A DNA stretch of 46,734 nt from Psychrobacter pasteurii (GTDB taxonomy: Bacteria > Pseudomonadota > Gammaproteobacteria > Pseudomonadales > Moraxellaceae): positions 1-46,734 of the forward strand of contig NZ_FUGD01000115.1 of NCBI RefSeq assembly GCF_900162815.1. Direction: 5' to 3'. This document shows, one piece after another, positions 17,664 to 28,677 of this stretch (the first letter of the stretch is position 1; each line of letters opens with the position of its first letter). The position numbers and the translations under genes are program-made. The notes under the pieces are model-generated. The model was not told where the DNA came from, searched no databases, and saw only the letters and a list, made by a program, of their open reading frames with translations.

Positions 17664-18450
17664 TACCTTTACCCTCTTTTACAGGACGCTGATCTGTCTC
17701 TGGGATTTCTGATAACGAAAGAGGCATCTTCTCTACTGGGCTAGCTAATTGCCAATTGTAAATCTGCTCAACTTCCTGCCCATTAGACTCAAGATTTAAC
17801 TTAGCTTGCTTTGGACTAAAGCCTTTTGGCATAACAAAACGGCCTCTAATACGAGCAATGCCTTTGATATCATAAGTGCTAGGCTCTAACGGCACATCAA
17901 CTAAGTTATCTTCATCCAATAAAGTTAAAGTTGGCTTTAGACGATGTTGATGACCATCTTTAGCTAACATAGCCACATCGAAGCGGTACTCGAAGGCATT
18001 TTCTGGGAGCGGTTCCATCTTGGCACCTACCACTTGTAGCGGCAAACCACCTTGCTCTACCACTCTGTCAGCATAAACTTCGTTTAACTGAATCAGCTGC
18101 AGATTCTTCACTTCTAACTCTTGAATATCTTGACGCATTTGCTCTAAGTTATTAAGGCTAATGTCACGTTCTTGCTTTGCCGTATTTAACTGACTGGTTA
18201 ACGACTGAACGTTCTGTTTTAGCTTCTTGATATCTTCAGCGGTCAATTGCTGCGCATCACCTTTAAGTTTCGTATCATTTTGCGATGCCTGATAGCCTCG
18301 GTAATAGCCAAATTTATGGCCAAAAGCAGTAGCTATAACGCCAGTCAATAATACTGCGCTCGCGAATAATACCAATATCAGCGGACTCATCACAGCTTGA
18401 GATGATCGCTTCACATTTTTCACAGTGGATTTGCTGATTTCGGTGGGCAT
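17653..18450 (-). CDS. Single-pass membrane protein with coiled coil (DUF6776-like), unknown function
   Basis: A 265-residue bitopic protein. A basic N-terminus is followed by one membrane helix at about 22-42, then a coiled coil at roughly 68-125 (LKQNVQSLTSQLNTAKQERD, IQELEVKNLQLIQLNEVYADRV), and a beta-rich C-terminal domain at about 135-240, probably periplasmic. It resembles the DUF6776 group found in gamma-proteobacteria; that match is from memory of the layout and not a search. The stop codon lies inside the start of clpS, so the two are probably coexpressed and translationally coupled. No enzyme motif is visible. A link to ClpS function is possible from position only. Confidence 0.72.
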   Translation of the reverse strand: MPTEISKSTVKNVKRSSQAVMSPLILVLFASAVLLTGVIATAFGHKFGYYRGYQASQNDTKLKGDAQQLTAEDIKKLKQNVQSLTSQLNTAKQERDISLNNLEQMRQDIQELEVKNLQLIQLNEVYADRVVEQGGLPLQVVGAKMEPLPENAFEYRFDVAMLAKDGHQHRLKPTLTLLDEDNLVDVPLEPSTYDIKGIARIRGRFVMPKGFSPKQAKLNLESNGQEVEQIYNWQLASPVEKMPLSLSEIPETDQRPVKEGKGNAE

Positions 18451-18683
18451 GTGTTCTAGACTCGTATCTTGTGAATCGGCAATTAGTTAAGCCGCCATGT
18501 TCTATGGCAGATTTAAGGCAAGGTATTATACCTAAATCTCAAACTAATAACTAACAACAGATTGGCTTCAATGTAATATTTATGTCGTAGATTATTGATA
18601 ATAACTTAAATAAGCAAGCATATCGTAATATACAGCAACACTTAACACTTTATATTCTAAAAATAACTTACGACTAAGAAAGA

Positions 18684-18715
18684 CTTAAGATAGAAGTATT
18701 CCTCGCTATCTTAAG
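18684..18715 (-). terminator. Probable argC terminator
   Basis: CTTAAGATAG at 18684-18693 pairs perfectly with CTATCTTAAG at 18706-18715. On the minus strand it is followed by a T-rich stretch with interruptions. It lies 25 bases beyond the argC stop. Confidence 0.55.
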
Positions 18716-18739
18716 CATTAAATTCTCATTAATATCAAA

Positions 18740-19807
18740 TTAAGGAACCACAGGGACGTGATTTAAGCCCAAAGACTCATCAAATCCAAACATGACGTTC
18801 ATACACTGAACGGCTTGTCCAGCAGCCCCTTTAACCAAGTTATCCTGCACTACTAAAATAGTGGCAGATTTAGTGTTATTATCTTGATGAACCGCGATTC
18901 TGAGTCTATTGCTCGCTCTTACGCTGCGAGTATCTGGGAACTCACCTTTAGGTAAAACATCGATAAATCTCTCGTTTTGATACACTTGCTCATAAAGCTG
19001 TTGTAAATCTAGCTCACAACCTGCCTCGGTTAATCCTAAATGAATCGTGGTAAACATACCGCGAATCATAGGCACCAGATGTGGCACAAAACGGATATTG
19101 TGGGTAAATTCGCTTTGTAGTAATTGATGTACCCCTTGCTCAATTTCAGGCAAGTGACGGTGACCTGTTACCCCATAAGCGTTAAAGTTATCTGTGGTTT
19201 CAGCATAATTAAGATTCAGCTTGGCTTGACGTCCTGCACCAGAGACACCTGATTTTGCATCAATGATGATGCGAGACTCAATAACCGGCTCGCCTTTTTT
19301 ATTTTGAGCTTCAATAACAGGTTTTAAGCCTAATATTGCGGTTGTTGGATAACATCCTGGGTTACCAATCACTTGTGCCTCTTTAATGGCTTCACGATTG
19401 ATCTCTGGTAAGCCATAAGCGGCTTGTTTTAGTAGCTCTGGGCAAGCATGTTTATGCTTATACCACTGCTCAAACTGCTCTAATGACTGTAATCTGAAGT
19501 CTGCTGCCAGATCAATGACTTTCACCCCTGCTTTGACCAACTCTTCTGCTTGCTGCATGGCCACACCATGAGGGGTCGCAAAAAACACCACATCACAAGC
19601 AGCTAGTGCCTGTAAAGTATCTTCACCCAAATCACTATAGGTTAAATCAGATATGCCTCTCAAGCTTGGGAATATACTGGCGACAGGCTTACCCGCTTCT
19701 GATCGCGAAGTTAACCACTTAATGGTTACCTCCGGATGAGAAGACAACAATCTTATAAGCTCAACACCTGTATATCCTGTTCCACCAACAATGGCTGCTT
19801 GTAACAT
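18740..19807 (-). CDS. argC: N-acetyl-gamma-glutamyl-phosphate reductase
   Basis: This arginine-pathway enzyme reduces N-acetylglutamyl phosphate to the semialdehyde with NADPH. The Rossmann start [15 protein letters not shown], the active-site cysteine C152 in [19 protein letters not shown] and [11 protein letters not shown] are diagnostic of the long ArgC class. At 355 residues it is of standard length. AGGAT lies five bases before the ATG. It stands alone: hemE upstream ends in a terminator, and the downstream gene starts 289 bases away behind a hairpin. Confidence 0.97.
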   Translation of the reverse strand: MLQAAIVGGTGYTGVELIRLLSSHPEVTIKWLTSRSEAGKPVASIFPSLRGISDLTYSDLGEDTLQALAACDVVFFATPHGVAMQQAEELVKAGVKVIDLAADFRLQSLEQFEQWYKHKHACPELLKQAAYGLPEINREAIKEAQVIGNPGCYPTTAILGLKPVIEAQNKKGEPVIESRIIIDAKSGVSGAGRQAKLNLNYAETTDNFNAYGVTGHRHLPEIEQGVHQLLQSEFTHNIRFVPHLVPMIRGMFTTIHLGLTEAGCELDLQQLYEQVYQNERFIDVLPKGEFPDTRSVRASNRLRIAVHQDNNTKSATILVVQDNLVKGAAGQAVQCMNVMFGFDESLGLNHVPVVP

Positions 19808-20021
19808 ATCACATCCTATCTGATTGATTAAAAGCCGATTAAATAAAGTCCTTCTTATTATTTAACCTAACTTAGGTAATTAAATATAATCGTTATTTTT
19901 CAAAGAGTCATTCTATTTATAAATTTTACGTTATCCCATAATGCGATTCAATCAATGTCTTAAACCTGACGGTTTAGGGATTGTAAATGTCTGCAAGTAG
20001 AGAAACCAAACTACCCATTAT

Positions 20022-20052
20022 AAAATAGGCTTATTTAAATAAGCCTATTTTT
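20022..20052. terminator. hemE terminator, fully palindromic
   Basis: A near-perfect palindrome centred at 20036/20037: AAATAGGCTTATTT followed by its complement, with A and T runs at the ends. It lies 30 bases after the hemE stop on the minus strand. Confidence 0.85.
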
Positions 20053-20082
20053 TATATTACTCAAATTTTAAATCGATAAAGC

Positions 20083-21189
20083 TTATAGCTTGTATTCGTG
20101 TACCGCTTCAATAAACACTTTGGCATTATCAGGATTAACCCACTGCGTAATACCATGCCCTAAGTTAGCGATATAACCGGTTTTCACACCGCCGGCATAA
20201 GCATCATCTAGCATATTGTTCACAGATTGACGGATCAGCTCTGGAGAGCCATAAAGCGTAGCTGGGTCTAAGTTACCTTGAACCGCAATTTGTTTATTGC
20301 TTTCAGCTAAAATTGCTCTGGCTTTGTCTAATGGCATGGTCCAGTCTAAGCCCAAGCAATCTGCTTCAGAGTCGGCTTGAATGTCTAGCCATAATCCACC
20401 GCCCTTAGTAAATACCACAACTGGAACTTCTGGATGACGCTGCTTAAGCTCTGAGACCACACGCTTGTTGTACTTATGAGAGAACTCTTTGAACTGACGG
20501 TGTGCTAACGCACCACCCCAGCTGTCAAACAGTTGAACAAGCTGAGCACCGGCCACAATTTGTGCGTCCAGATAATCAATGATTGCCGTAGTAATGTGAT
20601 CTAGGATTTGATGTAAGAATTCAGGCTGACTGTAAAGCAAGCCTTTGGTATAGCGATAGTCTTTAGAGCTGCCACCTTCAATCATGTAGGTCGCTAAAGT
20701 CCAAGCACTCCCTGAGAATCCAAATAAAGGCACCAGACCGTTTAACTCCTTGCGGATACTGGTCACTGCATCCATCACATAACTTAATGAGTCAGTGGCT
20801 TTAAACGGTTCAAGCTGATTAAAATCTGCTTCGGTACGTAAGGTACGCTTAAATTTAGGACCCTCACCTGTTTCGAAATACAGGCCTAAACCCATGGCAT
20901 CTGGGATGGTTAAAATATCACTAAATAAAATAGCCGCGTCTAAATCAAAACGTCGTAAAGGTTGCATCGTAACTTCTGTCGCACGGGCTGTGTCTTTACA
21001 CAAGCTCATGAAATCACCAGCTTCAGCTCGCGTCGCCTTGTATTCTGGAAGATAGCGACCTGCTTGGCGCATCATCCATACTGGCGTCATGTCTACTTCT
21101 TCAAAGCGTAAAGCTTTAAGTAGACGATCATTCTTCAACGGAGCGAAGTTGTGAGTGTTGTTAACAGAATCAGAATTCATTATAGACAT
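20083..21189 (-). CDS. hemE: Uroporphyrinogen decarboxylase
   Basis: It removes four carboxyl groups from uroporphyrinogen III to give coproporphyrinogen III in haem synthesis, without cofactor. Diagnostic motifs are [15 protein letters not shown] (R41 and R45 bind substrate carboxylates), [16 protein letters not shown] with the catalytic aspartate, [16 protein letters not shown], and LGHGI near the end. At 368 residues it is slightly longer than E. coli HemE (354) through a polar N-terminal tail. AAAGAG lies before the ATG used here; a second ATG three codons on is also possible. It follows proB on the same strand. Confidence 0.97.
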   Translation of the reverse strand: MSIMNSDSVNNTHNFAPLKNDRLLKALRFEEVDMTPVWMMRQAGRYLPEYKATRAEAGDFMSLCKDTARATEVTMQPLRRFDLDAAILFSDILTIPDAMGLGLYFETGEGPKFKRTLRTEADFNQLEPFKATDSLSYVMDAVTSIRKELNGLVPLFGFSGSAWTLATYMIEGGSSKDYRYTKGLLYSQPEFLHQILDHITTAIIDYLDAQIVAGAQLVQLFDSWGGALAHRQFKEFSHKYNKRVVSELKQRHPEVPVVVFTKGGGLWLDIQADSEADCLGLDWTMPLDKARAILAESNKQIAVQGNLDPATLYGSPELIRQSVNNMLDDAYAGGVKTGYIANLGHGITQWVNPDNAKVFIEAVHEYKL

Positions 21190-21226
21190 TATTATCTCTT
21201 TAAAGTCCTAGATTATAATCAAAATG

Positions 21227-21253
21227 GATAGGTGGAACCGTTTACTACCTATC
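21227..21253 (-). terminator. Possible proB terminator
   Basis: GATAGGT at 21227-21233 pairs with ACCTATC at 21247-21253. On the minus strand CATTTTGATT follows, a weak T tract. It lies 41 bases after the proB stop and just upstream of hemE. Confidence 0.45.
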
Positions 21254-21293
21254 AATGGTATCAGGTTATACCCCTCTTCACACCTTATGGCCC

Positions 21294-22523
21294 TTATTTA
21301 TTTAAGATGGCCATATCATCACGGTGTATCATCACCACTCGCTCTTCTGACTCGCCCAAGATTTTGTCAAAACTTTGGGTTCTTTTGCGAGCCACACATT
21401 TGGCTTCTTCAGAAGAGAAGTTTACTTGACCCACTGCAATACGCTCTTTTGTGGTCTCATCGACCACTGCAACCACGTCGCCTTCATCAAAGTCGCCATG
21501 GATATCTACCACACCCACAGGCAATAAGCTCTTACCTTGAACGGTAATGGCGTGTACAGCCCCTGAGTCGATAAATAAAGTACCGGCCATTCTTAGATGG
21601 GCTGCTAACCACTGCTTACGGGCAATGATTTTGTCTTCTTGATTGGTCTGCAGTAGCGTCCCTACTGACTCGCCCTCAACAACACGAGTAATGACTTTAT
21701 CTAGGCTGCCATTGGCAATTACCGTTGGACAGCCACCCATAGCGGCCAATCTACCAGCTCTAATCTTAGTCAGCATACCGCCACTGCCAAGCTTACCGCC
21801 CTCGCCTGCAATATCAAATAGATAGTCTGCCATTGCTCGCTCTTGACGGATCATTTTGGCATTAGGGTTTTCACGAGGGTTATCAGTAAATACCCCATCT
21901 TGGTCGGTTAAAATAATATAGAGATCTGCACTGACCATGGCCGCGGCCATTGCACCTAACGTGTCATTATCCCCAAATTTAATTTCATCAACCGTAATGG
22001 TATCGTTCTCATTAATAACCGGCAGTACTCGCCATGCCAATAGCTTGTGCAAGGTATTGGCCGTATTCAGATAGCGTTCACGATTCGACAAATCATCATG
22101 GGTTAACAGTATCTGAGCACTGCGTACGCCACTTTGAATTAAGGCCGATGACCAAGTCTCTATTAGTCCCATTTGCCCAATGGCAGCACAGGCTTGTAAC
22201 GCCTCTAATTTCTTAGGACGCTCATCAAGACCCATTCTAACCAAGCCCTCAGCCACTGCCCCAGAAGACACTAAGATCACTTCCTTGCCTTCATTATGCA
22301 GCTTGGCAATCTGACTGGCCCACTCATAAATCGCGGTACGATCTAATCCTTTACCGTTATTGGTCAGTAAAGACGAGCCAATTTTTACAATGACTCGCTG
22401 TAAGTCAAAAGATCTGTTTTTAGTAGCAAATCTATTGTCCTCTGAGTCTGAGTCAATTGGCTTAGGTATACTGTTTTTTGGCTTACTGACTTTCGAGCTT
22501 TTCTGGTTATTATTAGCACTCAT
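21294..22523 (-). CDS. proB: Glutamate 5-kinase
   Basis: First step of proline synthesis: ATP-dependent phosphorylation of glutamate, feedback-inhibited by proline. An amino-acid kinase domain ([69 protein letters not shown]) is followed by a C-terminal PUA domain from about 290. I use the ATG at 22523, preceded by GGGAAG; a TTG four codons upstream merely extends the frame. The first 35-40 residues are a polar serine/asparagine/lysine-rich tail absent from E. coli ProB, which makes the protein 409 instead of 367 residues. It follows obg, a common pairing. Confidence 0.96.
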   Translation of the reverse strand: MSANNNQKSSKVSKPKNSIPKPIDSDSEDNRFATKNRSFDLQRVIVKIGSSLLTNNGKGLDRTAIYEWASQIAKLHNEGKEVILVSSGAVAEGLVRMGLDERPKKLEALQACAAIGQMGLIETWSSALIQSGVRSAQILLTHDDLSNRERYLNTANTLHKLLAWRVLPVINENDTITVDEIKFGDNDTLGAMAAAMVSADLYIILTDQDGVFTDNPRENPNAKMIRQERAMADYLFDIAGEGGKLGSGGMLTKIRAGRLAAMGGCPTVIANGSLDKVITRVVEGESVGTLLQTNQEDKIIARKQWLAAHLRMAGTLFIDSGAVHAITVQGKSLLPVGVVDIHGDFDEGDVVAVVDETTKERIAVGQVNFSSEEAKCVARKRTQSFDKILGESEERVVMIHRDDMAILNK

Positions 22524-22696
22524 AATTCTTCCCAAAATCTAATGAATAGAATAGTAATATGCTGGGTAAACGCTTTGAACTATTGCGAGTATAAAAACTA
22601 CTGAAGGTTCAAGCACCCTCTCACCCCCTAGCTTATTATCAGCATATAACCCACAGTCTGACACAACAAGATTATAAGGAATGAGCAGAGTGTTGA

Positions 22697-24325
<1,629 letters not shown>

Positions 24326-25759
24326 TTAAGCAGTAATGTTGGTGTAGTGAATACCAGCCATTTGCGCTGCCACTCTTAACACCTGAGTGCTGTAGCCTAC
24401 TTCGTTGTCATACCAAACATAAACTGTGGCATGGTTATCAGTTACGATAGTAGCTTGGGCATCAACAATACCTACTTGCTTAGTACCAACGAAGTCTGTT
24501 GAAACTGCTTCAGTTGAATCAGTGTAAGCAATTTGTGACTGCCAAGCATCGCTTTCAGAAACTTTCTTGAAGAAAGCATTTAACGCTTCAGCGCTCTCTG
24601 GTGCTTTTTCTAGGTTTAAGTTTAAGATAGCCATACTAACGTTTGGTGTTGGAACACGAATGGCGTTACCCGTTAGTTTACCATTTAATTCTGGTAAAGC
24701 TTTACCCACAGCTTTAGCAGCACCAGTGCTGGTAATAACCATGTTCAATACCGCACTACGGCCACGACGATCTGATTTGTGGTAGTTATCGATTAAGTTT
24801 TGGTCGTTGGTGAAAGCGTGAATGGTTTCAACGTGACCATTTACGATACCAAATTCATCATTAAGTACTTTTAGTGATGGAGTAATAGCGTTAGTAGTAC
24901 AGCTAGCAGCACTAACAATAGTATCGTCGCCGATAGTATCATTGTTTACGCCGTATACAACGTTTTTGATCTCGCCTTTTGAGGGTGCAGTTAATAAAAC
25001 TTTTTTCACACCTTTGGCTTGTAAGTGCTTACCTAGGCCATCTTCATCTTTCCAGATACCTGTGTTATCGATAACGATAGCATCATTGATACCATAGCTA
25101 GTGTAATCGATTTCGCTTGGATCATTAGCATAGATTACTTGGATAAAGCGGCCGTTTACGATAATACCTTGGTTTTCTTCGTCAACTACGATTGAACCTG
25201 CGAAGGTACCGTGAACTGAGTCGCGCTCTAATAATGAAGCACGTTTAGCGATGTCACCGTCTTTACCTGGACGAACCACAAAAGCTTTTAGTTGCAAACC
25301 TTTGTCAGTGGCCGCTTCTTCTAACAATAAACGAGTTAGGATACGACCAATACGACCGAAACCATAAAGAACAACGTCAGTCGCTTCGCTAGCAGCAGGC
25401 TTTGACTGGTCTGCTTTAGCTAGAGCATCTGCAACGCTCACTTTATTCTTTAATAACTGACCAGCATCTACTACTGCAGTTTTGATATCTTGGTTATCCA
25501 CTACTTCTTTTACAGTAGCTACGATATCATCGATACTTAATGCTTTACCTTCGTTACGATCAGCAGTTTGCTGAACTTTAGTTAGCAAGTCAGCGGTTGA
25601 AAGGCCATTAAGTGTTTCACCAAACAAATTAACTTTTACGTCTTTATTGTTATAAAGATTATGCAGCTGGTTCACTAGCTCATAAGCCTGATTTTCTTGT
25701 TGTTGGTATTTGGCTAAATGATCTTTATGTAACTCACGGCGCGTATTAGCATTACTCAC
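24326..25759 (-). CDS. gap: Long-form glyceraldehyde-3-phosphate dehydrogenase with N-terminal extension
   Basis: The C-terminal 345 residues are a complete GAPDH: GFGRIGRILTRLLLEE binds NAD(P), SAASCTTNAITP carries catalytic C287, and HAFTNDQNLIDNYHKSDRRG and YDNEVGYSTQVLR follow. About 125 residues precede the domain, helical in appearance (YQQQENQAYELVNQLHNLYN, LSIDDIVATVKEVVD). Such roughly 480-residue forms occur in Pseudomonas and Acinetobacter and are usually associated with gluconeogenesis. I choose the GTG at 25759, which has AAAGGA eight bases upstream; an ATG three codons earlier abuts that same site and could not use it. A perfect 9-bp inverted repeat at 25849-25877 lies in the leader or promoter region. 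Confidence 0.94.
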   Translation of the reverse strand: MSNANTRRELHKDHLAKYQQQENQAYELVNQLHNLYNNKDVKVNLFGETLNGLSTADLLTKVQQTADRNEGKALSIDDIVATVKEVVDNQDIKTAVVDAGQLLKNKVSVADALAKADQSKPAASEATDVVLYGFGRIGRILTRLLLEEAATDKGLQLKAFVVRPGKDGDIAKRASLLERDSVHGTFAGSIVVDEENQGIIVNGRFIQVIYANDPSEIDYTSYGINDAIVIDNTGIWKDEDGLGKHLQAKGVKKVLLTAPSKGEIKNVVYGVNNDTIGDDTIVSAASCTTNAITPSLKVLNDEFGIVNGHVETIHAFTNDQNLIDNYHKSDRRGRSAVLNMVITSTGAAKAVGKALPELNGKLTGNAIRVPTPNVSMAILNLNLEKAPESAEALNAFFKKVSESDAWQSQIAYTDSTEAVSTDFVGTKQVGIVDAQATIVTDNHATVYVWYDNEVGYSTQVLRVAAQMAGIHYTNITA

Positions 25760-26026
25760 AATAGTCATCCTTTGGGTAAATGAAGTGAAGGGGTTAGTGA
25801 AATCAAATTAATCGCTAAATAAAATAAGGATACTGTAGATATGACCAAAATCTGCTTGTGAAATTCAAAAGCAGATTCAGGATAAATTCTCTATCGGTAT
25901 ATTCAGGGTAGATTTTAAATCATATTGGCAATTTTAGCCAGTACATCAGCTAGGAATCACTCTCAATCAGCCGTTTTCCTGCTTACTGGCCTATCTATTA
26001 AACACCTTTACTTAACCTACCCGTTA
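25760..26026 (-). promoter_or_regulatory. Region upstream of gap with inverted repeat
   Basis: AATCTGCTT at 25849-25857 and AAGCAGATT at 25869-25877 form a perfect 9-bp inverted repeat with an 11-base spacer, about 90-120 bases before the gap start. It could be a leader hairpin or an operator for a sugar-metabolism regulator. It does not fit the HexR consensus as I know it. The rest is AT-rich. The gene-free stretch continues into the 12-bp repeats. Confidence 0.4.
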
Positions 26027-26134
26027 TTACCAACTCAGTTACTAAATCAGCAACTAAATTAATTACCAAATCAGTTACTAAACTAATTACTCAATTAGTT
26101 GCTAAAATCATTACTTAGCTATTTACTCAACAAT
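26027..26134. repeat. Nine-unit 12-bp tandem repeat at the end of the lipocalin gene
   Basis: Nine degenerate units of 12 bases start at 26027, 26039, 26051 and so on to 26123; typical units are TTACTAAATCAG and TTACCAAATCAG. The last unit contains the lipocalin stop codon. On the coding strand TTA reads TAA, and because 12 is divisible by three, these TAA triplets stay in the lipocalin reading frame in nearly every unit. Confidence 0.85.
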
Positions 26135-26761
26135 AGCCTTAGGTGTGCCCGTATGAGTGGTAACCTCTAGCTTGTTAATATCGTAGCCCTGCATTTTTGC
26201 TGTCTTTTTATAATCTTCAAACACAGCTTCAGATAAGGTAGGCTTACGAGACAATACCCATAAGTATTTGTTATCTGGAGTGCCTACCAAAGCGCTTTGA
26301 TAGTCTTTATCAAGCTGTAATACCCAGTAATCTGCCTTACCCACAGGTAACCATCTTAACCAGCTAGGCAAAAAGGTAACTTTGAGCTCACTTCCAGTGT
26401 CATTAGCGGGCTTGGCCAAACCTTCAGACTTCATCATCGAGCCATCTTGTTTACGACATTGGTTGATAACTTCTACGGAATTCAGCTTGCCAGCTTTATC
26501 AGTGTTTAAGTTATATGTCGCTGTAACATCTGAGGCACAGTTACGCTGAAAGTACATAGGTAAACGAGCAATTTCATACCATTGCCCTGCATATTTATTT
26601 AATTCTACGCTGTCTACAGAAGTTGGAGCAGTAATGTTCATGCTGTCCTCATTAGTATTTGTCGTAGGCATACCCGTCTCTGCGTGGGAGAAAGTCGAGT
26701 AAGCAGCCAAAGGTACGAGTAAAGCTAAAGCAATGCCCGTATGTTTAAGCAACGCCTTCAT
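26123..26761 (-). CDS. blc: Bacterial lipocalin (Blc-like), exported
   Basis: A lipocalin expected to bind lipids or other hydrophobic ligands outside the inner membrane. The signature VELNKYAGQWYEIARLPMYFQ contains the N-terminal GxW motif; KADYWVLQLDKDYQSALVGTPDNKYLWVLSRKP matches the Blc family. I start at 26761 (MKALLKH), which gives a clean signal peptide with cleavage likely after FSHA; an ATG 13 codons upstream adds charged residues and has no ribosome site. Unlike E. coli Blc there is no lipobox, so the protein would be released into the periplasm rather than lipid-anchored. Two conserved-looking cysteines (RNCASD, INQCRK) may form a disulphide. Confidence 0.88.
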   Translation of the reverse strand: MKALLKHTGIALALLVPLAAYSTFSHAETGMPTTNTNEDSMNITAPTSVDSVELNKYAGQWYEIARLPMYFQRNCASDVTATYNLNTDKAGKLNSVEVINQCRKQDGSMMKSEGLAKPANDTGSELKVTFLPSWLRWLPVGKADYWVLQLDKDYQSALVGTPDNKYLWVLSRKPTLSEAVFEDYKKTAKMQGYDINKLEVTTHTGTPKAIVE

Positions 26762-27054
26762 AAAGGCTCTATCTGGGATTTCGTGACTAAATCTATTCAT
26801 AGTAGCATCTGGATAATTATAAGTTCAATATAAGTAAATTTATAAGCAATTTGATAAAAGCCAGTTTTAGCCAGTAGCCTAAAAAATGCCCTTAGCTTTG
26901 ATTCAATACATTACTGACTGAGCTTTCATTAAAATTCGCTGTATTTTTTGATGTAAGTATCATATTACTCACCCCCACTCATTACTATCCAAAAAATGTA
27001 GTATTACGATACGGTTTGTAAACTCACTGTTCTATGTTTGATTTTTTGGTGAGC

Positions 27055-28197
27055 TTACGTTAAAAACTTGCCTATTCCTGCTACTTTATCTCCCTGATAA
27101 TACCGAACTTGCCCGATATTTGCTGGCGCCATGCCTCCTAAAGCAATCACAGGGATCTCGCTATCTTGTGCGAGGCTTGCAAAACCTTCCCAGCCCAAAG
27201 GCGTCGCTTCAGGATGAGTATTCGTCGCTTGCACAGGTGAGATAAAAATCCCGACCACAGGAGATAAATTGTGGTTAAGTCGATATTGTGCCAACTTGTT
27301 CGCTTGTAGAACACTGGCCTCACTATGAGCACTTACTGTCACCGGCAAGTCAGATAATAACTTAAACTCTGTATCTAAATACGCTTGCTGAGTTAAATGT
27401 TGAGCGATAATTTGATCCGCCATAGCAGCATTTGTGTCGCTATCTAAAAAATTGGCTAACTCATAATCTATGATTAGCTTGATATCTGGTCGAATAGCCA
27501 ATAAGGCCAATACCAAGTCTTTACGCTGTGCAAGATTGGATTGCTTTAATCTAATATAAACACAGGCCTGCTCAGGCAGCGTTTGTTGATAATAGTCTAG
27601 CCATTGCTGTTCTGGCCGATGTGCTGAATATCCTTTAGCTTTGCTTTGCTCATTCAAGTCTGTGTTGTTCTGAGATGCTTTGATTGCCCCAACCTCTTGG
27701 GTAATTGCGATTATATTGGGTAGCTTTAGCCACTGCAAAATGGTTTTATTAGCATCAGGCAACGGGTATTTATTATTAATTAAATCCTCACAACTCACCC
27801 ACTGTAACTGCTGACCTTCACAGCCTTCATTGTGATGAGCAAACTCTGTGAACTGCGACTCACTCAAGGCTACTCGAAATACATGCAAGCAAACTGTCTT
27901 TGACTTACTAGGCACTTCGATTTCTGCATAATGATGACGCAGTACTCCCAAAGGATTTATGACACTCTGCTTGGCAATATCTAGTCCTATCTCCTCAAAA
28001 ACTTCGCGAACAAGGGCCTGCTTAGCCGTCTCATTGGCTTCAATTTTACCCCCGACGAATTCATAGCGGTTACCTTGATGCTGCTTTGCATTACGAAATC
28101 CCAATAAGTATTGGTCACCAAAGTGAATTACCGCTACGGCCACATCGATATTTATCACAGTTTTTTTGTCCTTACTTGCTTGATTATTAAAATTCAT
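27055..28197 (-). CDS. mutT: Nudix hydrolase (MutT-like) fused to a ThiE/TenI-like domain
   Basis: A 380-residue two-domain protein. Residues 15-155 are a MutT-type Nudix domain, with the Nudix box starting GGKIEANETAKQALV and ending REVFEEIGL, suggesting removal of oxidised nucleotides such as 8-oxo-dGTP. Residues about 205-378 resemble thiamine-phosphate synthase or TenI barrels (VYIRLKQSNLAQRKDLV, VSAHSEASVLQAN, VGIFISPVQATNTHPEATPLGW, IPVIALGGM). This fusion is known in several gamma-proteobacteria; whether the second half is catalytic is unclear. No good ribosome site precedes the ATG. The first 14 residues are polar. Confidence 0.88.
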   Translation of the reverse strand: MNFNNQASKDKKTVINIDVAVAVIHFGDQYLLGFRNAKQHQGNRYEFVGGKIEANETAKQALVREVFEEIGLDIAKQSVINPLGVLRHHYAEIEVPSKSKTVCLHVFRVALSESQFTEFAHHNEGCEGQQLQWVSCEDLINNKYPLPDANKTILQWLKLPNIIAITQEVGAIKASQNNTDLNEQSKAKGYSAHRPEQQWLDYYQQTLPEQACVYIRLKQSNLAQRKDLVLALLAIRPDIKLIIDYELANFLDSDTNAAMADQIIAQHLTQQAYLDTEFKLLSDLPVTVSAHSEASVLQANKLAQYRLNHNLSPVVGIFISPVQATNTHPEATPLGWEGFASLAQDSEIPVIALGGMAPANIGQVRYYQGDKVAGIGKFLT

Positions 28198-28274
28198 TCA
28201 TGCGAGATAGCAGGCTAATTCCTGCATTACCCCTTACTTTCCTATCATAGTGTCAGTTTATTTTGATAAAACCC

Positions 28275-28303
28275 TTGCAATGACTTTCATAATAAATAAT
28301 AAT
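28275..28303 (+). promoter_or_regulatory. Probable hemP promoter
   Basis: TTGCAA at 28275-28280, a 17-base spacer, and AATAAT at 28298-28303. The Fur box begins four bases downstream, so bound Fur would cover the expected transcription start. Confidence 0.5.
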
Positions 28304-28307
28304 TAAA

Positions 28308-28326
28308 GTTAATGATAATCATTATC
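28308..28326. promoter_or_regulatory. Fur box, 18 of 19 matches to consensus
   Basis: GTTAATGATAATCATTATC differs from the classical 19-base Fur consensus at a single position. It lies 98 bases before the hemP start and 110 bases before the divergent Nudix-ThiE gene; hemP is the expected target, repressed when iron is plentiful. Confidence 0.9.
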
Positions 28327-28424
28327 AATTAGGTGTATTTTTACAAGCCTGCATCACCTATACCTTTACCACCTATAGATGCAGAAAATAAACCAATAAC
28401 TTATAAACTTAAGGATTAAGCTTT

Positions 28425-28589
28425 ATGGCCACTATCATCTCGCGAGCACTTAACCTTCGTGACAATCAGCTTCCTATGTTGCAATCGGAGCATCTATTTG
28501 CTTTGACCAAAGAAGTAAGGATTCAACATGAGGGAGAAGAGTACCGCCTACGTTTAACTCGCAATAATCGGCTTATTCTCACTAAATAG
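28425..28589 (+). CDS. hemP: HemP/HmuP-family hemin uptake protein
   Basis: A 54-residue protein: MATIISRALN at the start, a variable middle, then VRIQHEGEEYRLRLTRNNRLILTK. The ending, with I.H.G..Y.LR.T...LILTK, is the hallmark of HemP/HmuP, small proteins needed for expression or function of haem receptors in several proteobacteria. AAGGA lies nine bases before the ATG. A near-perfect Fur box and a promoter stand just upstream, and a strong terminator just downstream, so it is a complete one-gene iron-regulated unit. No haem receptor, TonB or transporter gene is nearby, unlike the usual hemP setting. Being under 60 codons it is easily missed. Confidence 0.9.
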   Translation: MATIISRALNLRDNQLPMLQSEHLFALTKEVRIQHEGEEYRLRLTRNNRLILTK

Positions 28590-28640
28590 CACCAATACTA
28601 AATAAAACCGATAAATAGAGTCGATATATATAGATAATAA

Positions 28641-28673
28641 AATAAGGGGTGACTATCAAAGTCACCCCTTATT
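28641..28673. terminator. Bidirectional terminator between hemP and tamB
   Basis: A perfect 13-bp stem, 28641-28653 with 28661-28673, seven-base loop. It lies between the hemP stop and the convergent tamB stop, which is only five bases away, and can serve both. Confidence 0.88.
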
Positions 28674-28677
28674 TTGG

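Noticed and set aside
26027..26134. CRISPR-like array
   Set aside because: Units are 12 bp, contiguous, and have no spacers; it is a plain tandem repeat.
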